From Boswellia sacra (Eukaryota > Streptophyta > Magnoliopsida > Sapindales > Burseraceae): DNA of 64,000 bases. Under the pieces are notes generated by a model, which saw only the letters and a list, made by a program, of their open reading frames with translations, was not told the DNA's origin and did not search any database. Position 1 is the stretch's first letter. Each line of letters opens with the position of its first letter. The translations under genes and the position numbers were made by a program. Positions 44,901 through 56,641 of this stretch are shown here, in pieces. Location: the NCBI GenBank assembly GCA_013180625.2, contig SNVD02000468.1:1-64000 (forward strand), in the 5' to 3' direction.

Positions 44901-47802
44901 ATTATGTTAAGGTTCAAGATGTCATGGGATAGCGAAGGATTACAAAAAAATTTTATAGTTATTATACATTGATTTTGATTCTCAAGTTTATATATTTAAA
45001 TAGACATCTCAATGGTTTGTTTAAAATTTATTTCACTGAAAAATGTTGAGTATTTGATTTATTATGAATTTTTTAACACGACTCTACAATGTTAGAGTTT
45101 CAATTTTTCTTTAGGAGATAATTTATTAGGAAATTTTTTTAAGGTATCTAGAGGCCTTATAAAATTATGAAATTCAAAAAATTTTCTTTTCTTTATGTCT
45201 AGCTTAAATCTGGAAAGTTTTATGATTTTATGAAATAATCATGAATTAGTTTGTATTTTTAAATGAAGAGAGGTAAATCCTGAAACTGTGTGACAAAATT
45301 GTTGTGTTTAAAAACTTGGATTATTTGAGGTACCTACTAAACTTAGACTGTTGTAATATTTTTCAAGTTTACTATGTGCACGCGTGCACGCGTGTGTGTG
45401 TATATGTGTCTGAAAGATCTCTGTAAAATCTTAGATCATTTGGAATTTTGGATAAGTAGATTATTTACAACAAGTTAGAGAGCTGACATTCCTCTATTAT
45501 GGAAGTGTGAAATAAGTGAAGTTAATTAGCATTTATTAGAGTATGATTTGAAGTTGGTTATTAGTAACCTTACCCATTCAAGTTGATTATGAATTGGAAT
45601 ATGATATGATGAGTTCTTTTATGATGTTAGAACTGAAGAATTTAGTAATTGTTGAATGAGACGGCAAGCTAGGTGGAATTTTAACCTAGGATCTATTTTG
45701 CGCGAATCAAATTGTGCATCAAGATTTGTGAGTGGAAAAGTCATATTTTTTTATTAATTATAAATATGTTTTAAATGCTATCTTTATACATATTAAAAAG
45801 CTTTAAATTTAGTTTAATGATGAATTAATAAGTAGATTTGTATGTTTTTATGATCTTTGCTATCATTTCCTAGAAATATTTTATGCAATATTTTAGCCAA
45901 CTTAAAAGTAATCAAAGCTAGTTGGCATTCTTGAAGATAAATATAGCACTATTCATCATAGTTTACTTGAATCACTAGAATATTTAAAGTTAATTTCCTA
46001 TAGCATTCTTGAAGATAGAATCTATGTTCAAAACGTTTCCGAGTTTATCCAAGAAGTATACTTTTACAATCTTAGAGATGTCGCGTTAAATCATGATATT
46101 TACAACTATTCTAGTGTTCTATTTCAAAGGTTTCTTGAACTTTCAAAAATGCTCTTTTGAAATTTTTATCATTGACTTTGATTGATTCTAATATTTCAGG
46201 TTTAATTTACATAGTACAGTGTTCAGTATTTGATAAAATTGTAAGAAAAGTAAAATTAAGCTTCCATAGTATTTTTGAAAATTAGTTTTAGCAAAGATAA
46301 GCAAATTCAGTTATGTTATACTAAGCTAGTACTAATAGTTATATAGATTAAGGACTTTAAGATCTGTTCAAACACATGTATAAGCTTTAGGCTGTGTAAC
46401 CCAGGCGCTTAGCCCTTTGGGGGTAGCTCTACACATGTATATAACCAATTTATTATATTGCTTTGCCTAAATCTCGCTATATCATAACCAACTTATTATA
46501 TTACACTGCACATGCGTATGACTCGCTTAATATCATGTTTTGCTTGTGGGATGCTAGTTCCATTAGTTTATGATCAGCTCAATATTCTTGGCTACTTGAT
46601 TAGTATATCAACAAACGTTTTAAATATGTTTATATGAGTTAGCTTAATAACATAAGAGCATGAATATTTTATGTAATTTATAAACATTATTATTAATCAA
46701 CAAAGTTGTTATTATTTTTTTTTTTCCTAAATGAGATTGTATCAATAACTAAAGGTTTCAGAGCTTGCACATCAATAAAGTTTTGTATAGATAAGATATA
46801 TATGAGATGTAGAACTTTATCATGTCTCAAAATTAGTCCACAACCTATAAACAATGGTTATGGCGCTTTGTTTGGACAAAGTTGTTATGTTGATTGTCTT
46901 CAATTGGAGACTTCAGGACAAAAACACTAGCACATTGTGAATGCATTGAACACGAACCACATGGAATTATAACATTCGGTGGAAATACCGTGACCGAATG
47001 TAAATTACCATAACCAAATATTAAAGATATTCCTACCTTAATCTTGAGTGGATGGTGTACCTCTAGTATGCAGACTATAGTCTCTGACCAAAATAAAAAG
47101 TAAGATCTAAATAAAAGTTCAATACTTTGACTAGTTGGAATTATAAGATTTGTATGCTAGTAAATACTATGACATAGATATGGAATCCATGACTCCAAAA
47201 AGATTGTAGAATACCACATTGATGGTTTTACAAGGTTTTAAATTATTTTATATTATAGAATCTCCACCAAGTGTTTAATAAAGGATGTTCATTAAAATAA
47301 GATTTATTTTCATAAATCTTAATCATTTAAATGGTATAAAACTGGTATCAATGGCTCAACATGTAATTTGAGGGGTAAAATGATAAATTATACCTAGTTC
47401 AATTATTGGTATTTCATAAAGGGTAGTTATGTAAACTTGTTGCTTAATGGATAGGGTTTAAAGAAATAATTTAATTAGATTAAATTATTAAGCTTTCTAT
47501 AAAGAGTATTTTTAATTTAAGAAGGCAACTTTGGGCCTATAGTGGAATGGACCAAAGTTAATACGTGAGACCCGCTACAATTATAAGAAAATAGGGTATT
47601 GGGTCAAATATATTGGAGCTTGTAATGAAATATGTCCATTATAGGTCTCTAGGGTAGCTAAAATAATTGTCTAGACTAGACTGGACATGAGAAATCAATT
47701 ATTTAATTTAATTAGGTTTATTAGTGAATAAAGTCCATGTATTAAATTAAATTGGTCTGGTTATACTTAGGCCTTGTGTTTTGTTAATAGAAATTAATCA
47801 AA

Positions 47803-48475
47803 AAGTAGTTCTATTCAGCCCCCATTTCAAAATTAAATAAAGGTAAATTTGCAATAAAAATATAGTACATTGAATAATTAATATCAAGTAGATAGATTTA
47901 ACAAAACTTTGATCTTCTCATAATATATCTCTTAGCTCTTTCCCCTATTTTATCTCTTACCTTATCAACTTCATCACTCCCTCTCACACCAACTTCATCT
48001 ATAGTTTCTCTGTGTTTTATTTTAAATTAAATTAATATATCATTCTTTCTTTAGATCAAATATTTAAACACCAAATTAACTAAAAGATAATTTGATTAAT
48101 TATTTTGTTTATATGGATTTGGAGTTTTAAATAAGATAAAGGAAACAATTGATTAGCATTAAAATCATGATATTTTTTAATAATTCATTAAACTTAATAA
48201 TTGTAATGATATAAAAATATTAAAAAAAATCAAACACCATTAAGATCAAATAACAATTCAATTAAATGTTAAATGAATTAACTGTTAAATTCAAAAAAAC
48301 AAAAAGATATACATCATTAAAGTCATATAAGACTTTATTTAGAGAAATCAAAATAGTTAAAATCTAATATGGGAGATAACAAAAGATTGTAATATATTTA
48401 AAGTTATAATTATATACTTGTTAAATTAGAGTGGATTCTAATGAAATAAAAAATGGGGGTCAAATAGAATCACCC
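47803..48475. mobile_element. Mutator-type MITE
   Basis: The left end AAGTAGTTCTATTCAGCCCC and the reverse complement of the right end GGGTGATTCTATTTGACCCC are inverted repeats. They share CCCCCATTT with the ends at 1454 and 30,469. The flanks ttaatcaaa (47794-47802) and ttaattaaa (48476-48484) are a 9-bp duplication with one mismatch. There is no coding capacity. Confidence 0.7.
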
Positions 48476-49193
48476 TTAATTAAAACACATTAATTAAGGG
48501 TTAATTAATTAGGTTAGGCTTACACATGGGTTGGACCCAAGTTGTGCAAACCCCAAAAGCCCAATAGGGTTTTTGGACATAAATAGTCCTTAATAAATTT
48601 GTATAAAGCCTAGACATCACAGAACCCTAAATCAGGACAAGTATATAAAGCTTATTAGAGCTTCGTACAAACCCTAGACAAGCCACCTAGGGATTTTCGT
48701 AGAGGCCTCCCAAGGCAGAAAACTTGGAGCACCCTACAGTCTTAGGGCACTGACGTTTCAGCTTCCTTTTGTCCTTTTTGGTTTTGTTGTTTGATTTCTC
48801 ATAAAGAAACTGGGAATAGCTTCGGTACAGTTGATATACCGGCTATACCGCAGCTTTTACAAAATTTTGGTTGGGGAGGTTACAAATTTTTTAGCCCGTT
48901 TACAAGTTTTAGACTGATAAAAACGGTTGTGCCAGTACATTGTATGTACTGGAGAATGACCCAAAGAAACTAACTTGTTTCTTGCGCAATGAAGGTAGAG
49001 ACACCCACTTGTCTTGTCTAGATTGGTTAATCAAACATACTCAGGAACCAAGGTGGATCGATAGAACAAATCAAAATGAAAGCCTGTGTTCGCTAGTACC
49101 TAGTCCTGATAATGTTTACTCTACATTGATTTGATCGATTTCGAGTCCAAGATCCTACGATAAGCATAACTAGCAAATTTGCATATATTTCTA

Positions 49194-49300
49194 CAAATCC
49201 TTGAAAATGTGTCATGTAGATAGTTTTCAAGTACTTAGCAGTTATACAAATCCTTGAAAATGGTGTCATGTAGATAGTTTTTAAATACTTAGCAGTTATG
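49194..49300 (+). repeat. 53-bp tandem duplication
   Basis: Two adjacent copies of a unit running from 'acaaatccttgaaaatg' to 'tacttagcagttat', differing by one inserted G and a few substitutions. Confidence 0.85.
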
Positions 49301-50014
49301 TTGTTTTGTAAGTCCCATGAAAGATCAAATTATTTTCTCCTCATGAATAAGCATTATTTGTTGAATTGATTTTTAAAGGGGTATTAAAGGAAACCATGAT
49401 TTATGTGTTAAAAATAGAACTAAATTAAATGTCTTCAGTATACTTACTAAGAGAGATGAATTAATTTTATGCTATTGAGAAGTAGTTTTGTTACTGACCT
49501 TAATGTTTAGAAACTACCATTGATGTTTTGGAAGACGGTTATTATTTCAACATCTGATTTGTTTTAAAGACTTCAAAAAGATCATATGACATTTTGTACA
49601 TCATGTTCTATTATTAGTTCTTAAAAGCGTCCGATACTCTTATATTTTGTTTTTGCTATAGTATGATATTTTAAATTTTTGAAATTTAAATATCCTTATC
49701 CCCACTCATTGAGTTTTATGCTCACCTTTTTTTAAAAAAGATTTCTCGCCCAAGTGAAGGCACTATGTTGAATCTAGTTAGCAACTCTCAAGGTCAAGCC
49801 ATAGATGATGCAAGAATGTTCTTAGTATATTTTCTTTAGGTCGTTAATAAACACGTTAGGAATTTTATTAGCTTATGTATTAGGGTTTTATTGTATATTT
49901 GTTGAATTACTTTTCAAGCTTACTTCATGAAAGAGATAAAAGTTAAGTGGCAGTGTTATGGTCCACAGTTAATTTAGGCACGATTTGACAAGGTAGTAAG
50001 GGCTAGCCGTGTCA

Positions 50015-52283
50015 TCGATCATGGTTGTAAAGAAAGAAATGGTGTTCGATAGTTTTCTAGGTGCATGTAGCCCCACCCTTAGTTTTTATACTGTGCAACG
50101 GTATGAATTATAATATAACCTATTAACTTTACCTTGATCAATGCGGTACTTGTGGTAATGGTATTAATTAATTTAATACTTATGTATTTGTCAAGAAAAA
50201 TGAATGACAAAGAATGCATTCAGTTATATGTTTAGTAATAAGAATGTATTAGAAAAATAATAGAGAAGAAGAGAATACAGAGAAAAAGCAATTCCTACTT
50301 TTTGGTTTTTTAAAAAAATAACAAATATTTTATTTTTGATAAAAAAATTTAAAATTTTGATAACTTGATATATCATATTCCTCAAATAATTGTGTGCCTT
50401 TAACCCACATTATTATGATCATAATTTACTATAAAGTATATTTAATTGATCTATTATACCAGACTTTTTAGTTTATGCTTACTAAATATATAAATTACTT
50501 TACGCATATATAGGTTTGCTAGTCATTTGAAGTTTTTAAAAGATTTTATACTTAGCCATCTTCTCTTTGAACTCTTGCATACCAATGGGTTTGGCTTATG
50601 ATCGCAATCAAAATATAGTTTGTTATATCAATTTCTAAAAATATTTGATATTGGGATGTTTACTTAAGAATAGAGGAGGTTACTAGTGCTTGTAATATTC
50701 CAAATCTTTTTTTTTGGTGGTTAACATCTTTCCAAGTGATTTGATTAATTAGAAATTAAAATAGAATCAGAGTCAATTGATGGGCATCGATAGCAAAAAT
50801 ATTTTGTAAATTTTTATATTGCATAATGCTCAATTACTATATAGTTATTTTGGTAATAAATTTTTGTATAAAAAAGTTAATGTTGAGAGTATATATTTTT
50901 TGTGCAAATAGTCCTGCCTTATTCAGAATTAACTATGCAAATTGTTTGTAAATAATAATACATTTCAATGATGTTATTGATTTATGCTAAAAAGTTGGTG
51001 GATTGAAAAAATGTTTAATCAATATTAAATATGATAAATTTGATAATATGTAATAAATGATCATTTTCTTTTTAATGTTTAGTTATAGAACAAAAATTAT
51101 TGATGTCGGTTATGTTTCATTATCAATGTTTGGAGACATGTAAAAATCAAAGGAATTTTAAGTTTTTTAATCGCTCCTTTAATATTTTCAATGAGAAATT
51201 ATATAACGCTAAGATATCTATTTAATTTTGATAATTTAGTGCTTGTGATATAATCTTTTTAATATTTTTTCCTATTTTTATTTTTTATATTTTGGTTTCT
51301 CGTACGTATCATATTGTTAACTTGAATTAACTATGTTTCGTAAAATATATAAGTTTTGAACATTAAAAATGAATGCATCAAAAGAAAAATATAATACATC
51401 TTAAAAATTTTCAGTTGAAAAGTTTTGCAATTTTTTCATGGCTATTTGGGGCTATAGAATTTAGAGAGAGATTACATTAAGAACTGCCAGCGAATTTCGA
51501 CATGTATCATGACCTTATTGCTATGGAGCTAAGATATAGAAACTTCTAAAAGTTGTAATAACTGTATTTTCTTCTTCAGTCTGCTTAGAATAGTTTTGGA
51601 GAGAGCTGTGCTACTTACATGAAAGTGATGGACAAGTGAGAATATTTTTGATAATCTTCAAGAAATATTCAGTGAATGAACCCACAAAGTTTTGCTTCAA
51701 GGGATCAAATGAATCACTCCAGCTCCGTACTACTTGCCTTGTCTTTTTTCAACAGGGTAATTAATTAGAGAAACCGGTATGTCTACGGAGAAATCACATC
51801 GGAGAACTAATTGTTCATGGAAGTAACCAAACTCAAACTAATTTTCGCGTACTGAAGATTATATTCTATAAAATCTTTGTAAAATTAAAGAAGATTTCTA
51901 AAAGAACTATACAGAGATCGAATATTATGCTATATATAAACTCCAAATAAATGAATTTCGAAAAAGATTGTAATGTAAAAACACAGTTTTGACAATTGTT
52001 GGACCTTTATTTATGCCAACCCTCGCGGTAAAGAGAAGCTTAATTTCTGATCAACAATTATTTATACTTGAAGATGAGAATCATTAGACTGTTAGAAACT
52101 GCCTCAATTTTCCACCTTTTCGACGGAGAAGGGACCCAAATGCTCCCTATCACATTAATGAGTGGCCCAATAATTGCAAACCTACCTTGACTTATCATAC
52201 AATTTAAGTTTAAAAAGAAACTAACAAGATTACGACACCTGCATGAGCAACAAGGCACTAATGAAGCAGTGATCACTGACCAT
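50015..52283. other. Intergenic region upstream of the proline-rich protein gene
   Basis: AT-rich with no gene. Positions about 50,083-50,196 resemble about 54,642-54,755 in the same orientation (shared 'tattataatataa', 'gatttaatgcRgtactt', 'ggtattaattaat'), suggesting two copies of a small dispersed repeat. The last kilobase is less repetitive and probably contains the promoter of the downstream gene. Confidence 0.5.
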
Positions 52284-52290
52284 TATAAAA
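52284..52290 (+). promoter_or_regulatory. TATA box of the proline-rich protein gene
   Basis: TATAAAA followed by GGG lies about 50 bp upstream of the ATG. It is a strong plant TATA match in an otherwise suitable position, giving an expected 5' leader of roughly 20-25 nt. Confidence 0.7.
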
Positions 52291-52336
52291 GGGAGTTGTG
52301 AATTCCTGATTGTTATCCGATCAGAAGCAAAAGAAA

Positions 52337-52969
52337 ATGCGTCTCTTATACTTGTTATTGTTGCTATTTGAAGTGGTGGTTAGCAACGCCACTCCATCTC
52401 TTGCTTTTGGCAAGCCACCCATTTACGAGCATCCACCCTATTACAAGCCTCCCAAGACAGAGAAGCCACCAATTTACAAGCCTCCTATTGAGAAGCCACC
52501 GGTATACAAGCCTCCCAAGATAGAAAAGCCACCAATTTATAAGCCTCCCATCGAGAAGCCACCCAAGATTGAGAAGCCGCCAGTGTACAAGCCTCCCGTT
52601 GAGAAGCCGCCAGTGTACAAGCCTCCCGTTGAGAAGCCACCCAAGATTGAGAAGCCGCCAGTGTACAAGCCTCCCAAGATTGAGAAACCTCCAGTTTACA
52701 AGCCTCCAAAAATTGAGAAGCCGCCTATTTACAAACCTCCAATCCACAAGCCCCCAAAGATTCAGAAGCCGCCTATTTACATACCTCCAATCCACAAGCC
52801 TCCAAAGATCGAGAAGCCGCCTATTTACATACCTCCAATCCACAAGCCTCCCAAGATTGAGAAGCCACCGGTTTACAAGCGACCCTTTTACAAGCCTCCA
52901 AAAGTAGAGAAACCATTCCCTAAACACAAACCCTACGGGCCCCCATCAGCTACTTATCCTCACAACTGA
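52337..52969 (+). CDS. Secreted repetitive proline-rich cell-wall protein (PRP/ENOD2 type)
   Basis: The 210-residue product has an N-terminal signal peptide (MRLLYLLLLLFEVVVSNATP, cleavage probably near residue 23). Residues 26-195 are then almost entirely PPxYKPP and xEKPPK modules, with the common units KPPVYKPP, KPPIYKPP, IEKPPK and IHKPPK. This is the pattern of plant repetitive proline-rich proteins, also called early nodulin-75/ENOD2-like. They are exported to the cell wall, hydroxylated at prolines and cross-linked through tyrosines. The C-terminus (KPYGPPSATYPHN) is not repetitive. I chose ATG 52337 because the signal peptide starts there; the frame is open upstream without another ATG. 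There is no intron and no stop, so it looks functional. It is the only intact host gene in the window that is not inside a transposon. Confidence 0.93.
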   Translation: MRLLYLLLLLFEVVVSNATPSLAFGKPPIYEHPPYYKPPKTEKPPIYKPPIEKPPVYKPPKIEKPPIYKPPIEKPPKIEKPPVYKPPVEKPPVYKPPVEKPPKIEKPPVYKPPKIEKPPVYKPPKIEKPPIYKPPIHKPPKIQKPPIYIPPIHKPPKIEKPPIYIPPIHKPPKIEKPPVYKRPFYKPPKVEKPFPKHKPYGPPSATYPHN

Positions 52970-54774
52970 GATGCATGAGATGTGAACATATATAGGTGGA
53001 TATTTAAAAAGCCAGAATAAGAGCTCTTGCAGACTCGTGTGTTATGCTTTTTTATGAGCTTTACTTAATTTACTGTTCATTGTCACTAGTTGGGAATTTT
53101 CATTTCCGTGGTAAGCAGCTTTGTTGTGTTTGTTCTTCGCTTGTAGATAAGCGCAGTACATTTCAATTTCTCTAATGTATCGAAAGGCAGTCAAGTGAGT
53201 GCCAGCTCCGTTCATATGATTATAAATTAGATAATATATTTTCTGTTATGTATGTGGCTTTTGACTTTCTAGCTAAATGGCCCCCAACCTCAATTTCATT
53301 GTGTTATTCGCAGCATAAAGATTTAATTTCTAGCGAGACGTAACTACAATAATTGATGAATTTTATGGTATTTAACTTGTCAATCATTAACTATTCAGGT
53401 ACTTCCCTAATACTAACAAATTTTGATCTATGTATAATCCTGGCTAATTGCCAAACATGAACTCTGCAAAAAAAAAATAATAATAATAATAATAATATTC
53501 AGAGGTTAGATTAATTTGTTCTAAATTTTTATGATCAATGTCTTTCCATAGAATCGGAAAAAAGTTACAAAAAAAAAAGGTATAGCTTTTTGAGACGTTA
53601 CTTGGATAATTCACGGTGAAAATTAGATATATTTCTATTTGGACTAAGCGAGAACTAACACATAACATAATTTCTCGGATTGGAGTAATTTGGTTAGCTC
53701 TATTACTTTCTTTCATGACGGAAAGCCAACACAGAAATTATATATATTATATTTTTCACTAGCTACTATTAATTACTATATGTTAGAGTTAGCTTGCATG
53801 GGACCAGTTACTCTCGTTTGCCACAAGGTACAGAACAATCACTCAGTGCCTAATCAATAGATCAACCTATTGACCTAAGTAGTTCCATCAATGTGTTTCA
53901 TAATTTTTTATCTGGTTTTTAGTCTAAATCACGACCCATTGCAAATTTCTAAGAAAATTAATGCATTGAAATATAGGTTGCTTACTACACTAAGTATATT
54001 ATAAGAGAGTTCAAGTGAAATCTTGACAGATGTATCACATCATTCTGACATATTTTGGTAATACTATACTTCATAAATGTAGTACTCCTAAATTTCAAAT
54101 TTAATGTTAGGATAGATATAAGAATGTTTGTTATACCCCATTATATGGTAATATTTCTAATAATTGTACTATATAATATTATATATTATTAATAATTACC
54201 ATGCAAAATATAGTTTAGTGTTTGGCAGAACATTATATTATATATATTAATTTTATCCTATAGTTATTTTTAGTGCATTACTATATTGGTTTGTACTTCT
54301 ATTTTTTTACTTAAAAAACATTTTTAAACAAATAAAAATATTATTTTTTTACTTAACTTATTTTTCTGTTTTATTTTCAGAATGACGAAATAAATTTTAA
54401 ATAGAAAATAAACTATAACCTATTATAATAGAAATATTTTGTATAGTGAAAAATAAAATTAATTATAATATTATCTTTCACTCTAACAAATTATTTATTT
54501 AACCAAAAAATTCCAAGAGGATAAAACTTTAAAAATAAAAAATAATAATAATTAAAAAAAAAAGCAAACATATATTAGATAGTGACTAATCTATCAAAAA
54601 TCAAAACCTTCTAGAGGTAAATTATAATTTTCATGTAACCAGCAATTTTGTTTTTATATAGCACAATGGTATTATAATATAATCTATTAAATCTACACTG
54701 ATTTAATGCAGTACTTATGATTATGGTATTAATTAATCCAATACTTTTGTATTTTTTTAAGAGTAATGCTATAT
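52970..54774. other. Downstream intergenic region
   Basis: The first 250 bp are the likely 3' UTR of the proline-rich protein gene, with AATAAG near 53,015. An (AAT)n microsatellite lies at about 53,470-53,497. Positions 54,120-54,660 are very AT-rich and MITE-like (tgttataccccattatatggtaat, and tgtttggcagaacattatat), but I could not define ends. Confidence 0.5.
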
Positions 54775-55030
54775 CTATATGATGCAGCATGGTTCCGTCA
54801 ACTTTCCCTTCTTGAATGATCACTAATTCTTGCCAGAAATTCTTCAAAACTCAAAAAATCAGATTTTAGGCTTGCCTGGATAAAATCAGTCAGCCCCCGA
54901 ACCTTTGAAGAGTTATTGGAGTCCTCTCATGTCTCAGAATTTACAGTTCAACCTGTTTTTGTGCAGTCTTCCAAACCTTTGACTTTTACAGTTTAATCCC
55001 AATGGCTTATTGGGGTTATCAAAGTAACTA

Positions 55031-56099
55031 TAAACGTAAGCAACATGAGATTGCTTTCAATAAACGCTTAGATTTTTATGGCATTTATTGTCGTCCTTAT
55101 GTGAAAATTATTCTTCCTGACTTCCACCGTCATCATGTTAAAGAGCTTTTTCACTGGTTTGATAGCTTGAAGTGATATTTTTATAATGTAGGTCTTCCAA
55201 AAGATATGATGGTTGATTGTGGTGCCACCCAACTGAGAGATTTTACTTTTGAATGCTGGATGGTTAAGCGTAAATATCTTGGAAGAACGGGAGAACTTCC
55301 AACATAGGATGAAATGAAACGTTTAGTTATTGATACTTTTATACCTTCACATCTTAGGTCTAGATATATGCCTAAGCGTCAAAAAGTGGTAAGTTATCGA
55401 TCTCAAAATCATGAGTATTGTGGTAAGAAAATTGATTTAGATAGATTAGATAGATGACTTGCCCAATACGATGAGTTTTGTAAGAACTTATCTATTGTCA
55501 CTCAAATACCTTCCCAAATGGGTACTTCTTCTATCTTTATCCCATATCCTAGTGAGAAAGTCCAACCTATCAATTGTGAACTTATAGAAGATAAAGTTCC
55601 ATGTGCAAGAGAAGAAGTAGAGATAGATGTTGAAAAAGTAGCTATGGATGATGAAGCTCCAAGTGAAGATGATTATGAGGTTGAGATTCAAGCTAATGAT
55701 GTTGAAGTCAAGATTGAAGAGAGTCTTATTGAGGAAGAGCTTATAGATGAAATTGAGCCTATGCATGTTGAAGATTTCAAGGTTGAAGAGCATCCTATTG
55801 AAGTCGTGCCAGTGGTTGATGAGAAGCCAATTGAAATCATCCACCCATCTAAAAAAGAAGTCTCCATACCAAAGATTGAAGTTGAATTATCTCATGAAGA
55901 AAAAATTTTTGAGTCTCCAAAACTACTTCAAGAAGTTATTTCCAAGTCTAATACTGAAATTGATTTCTTGGGTGTCTCTACTGTGTTGGATAAACACTCA
56001 AACCAAGGCATGCTTGTCTCTATCTTGACGTCTCCTATGATGTTGATTGTTTCTTCACCAACATTGACGTCCATCAAAGCAACATTGCCTAGTTTTTAA
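55031..56099 (+). pseudogene. Internal ORF of the LARD-like element, acidic protein, broken
   Basis: The 5' part reads FNKRLDFYGIYCRPYVKIIL, then DFHRHHVKELFHWFDSL, followed by stops. From 55518 a 193-codon frame is uninterrupted (MGTSSIFIPYPSEKVQPINC...) and very acidic, with runs such as EEVEIDVEKV, EAPSEDDYEVEI and IEESLIEEELIDEIEP, and it ends at 56099. I recognise no enzyme motif. Acidic low-complexity proteins like this occur in non-autonomous plant LTR elements. Function unknown. Confidence 0.5.
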
Positions 56100-56256
56100 C
56101 CGCTAGTATCTATGTTCTTATATTATCGTGAAGTGCAGACTTGGATCGATGACATTCCTATGTTTATGCAAGACAAGACTTGGTGCTTTATTGTATTTTG
56201 GCAACATCCACCTTGAGTAACTCGCCAGAAATCGAGTTTTCTAAGCAGGGGAGAAT

Positions 56257-56636
56257 TGATGCAGCATGGTTTATTTTTATGTTAGGGATAATTAAGTCTT
56301 TTTATTGAAGTTTAATTGAATTAAAAATTTTATGATTTAGGGATTTTCACTTAATTAGGGATCTTGACTTTTTCTAATTTGATTCAAACCTAAATTGTTA
56401 GTCTAGGGATTTTGACTCAAATAGGGATTTTGACTTTTCTAATTTGACTCAAATTCCAATATGTCTTGATTAGTATAAATATAGGGTTTCATTATTATTT
56501 TGTTAGACATTATTCAGACATTGATTTTTGATATTAAATAAGAATTCATTTGATTGTTGGTTGATTGTGTGTGAGTGTGAGTGATTGTTGGGAGAGTGTT
56601 TGGTTTCAGTTTGTTCTTCTTACGGGTTTCCCATCA
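56257..56636 (+). repeat. 3' LTR of the LARD-like element
   Basis: 380 bp, TGATGCAGC...CCCATCA, with internal variants of 'agggattttgacttttctaatttgactcaaa' repeated about three times. It is followed by the CTATA flank. Confidence 0.8.
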
Positions 56637-56641
56637 CTATA

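Larger units (their letters stand above)
44901..50014 (+). repeat. Older diverged LTR of the same family, interrupted
   Basis: From about 44,965 it follows the long LTR in order but with heavy divergence: the 'aatagacatctca' phrase, 'gaaaaatgttgagtat', 'gtgagtgg', 'tatactaagctagta', 'gcttagccctttgggggtagctcta'. After about 46,700 unrelated sequence of roughly 2.5-2.9 kb intervenes. The LTR end resumes near 49,690 ('ccccactcattgagttttatgctcac') and finishes GCCGTGTCA at 50014. The intervening part (about 46,700-49,190) includes a MITE and sequence resembling a copia LTR with a TATA box (gtatataaag near 48,641), but I found no paired ends for it. Confidence 0.65.
54780..56636 (+). mobile_element. 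LTR element with nearly deleted left LTR (LARD-like)
   Basis: The right LTR is 56257-56636 (TGATGCAGCATGG...CCCATCA), preceded by the purine tract AAGCAGGGGAGAAT. The left end at 54780 keeps only the first 13-15 bp of the LTR (TGATGCAGCATGGTT) before internal sequence begins. The 5-bp flanks CTATA (54775-54779 and 56637-56641) are identical, so both outer ends are genuine and the loss is internal. The interior encodes a gag-like or unknown protein with stops, and no pol. Confidence 0.8.

Noticed and set aside
46706..46930. 74-codon plus-strand frame
   Set aside because: It starts in a T-run, has no domain and lies in degraded LTR-associated sequence.
52569..52907. Second plus-strand frame overlapping the proline-rich protein gene
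   Set aside because: It is an Arg/Ser/Leu-rich shadow of the same repeats in another frame.
52364..52927. Long minus-strand frame antisense to the proline-rich protein gene
   Set aside because: It is a mirror of the repetitive PPxYKPP codons (Trp/Leu/Arg repeats) with no start context or family; frames of this kind arise from the repeat itself.
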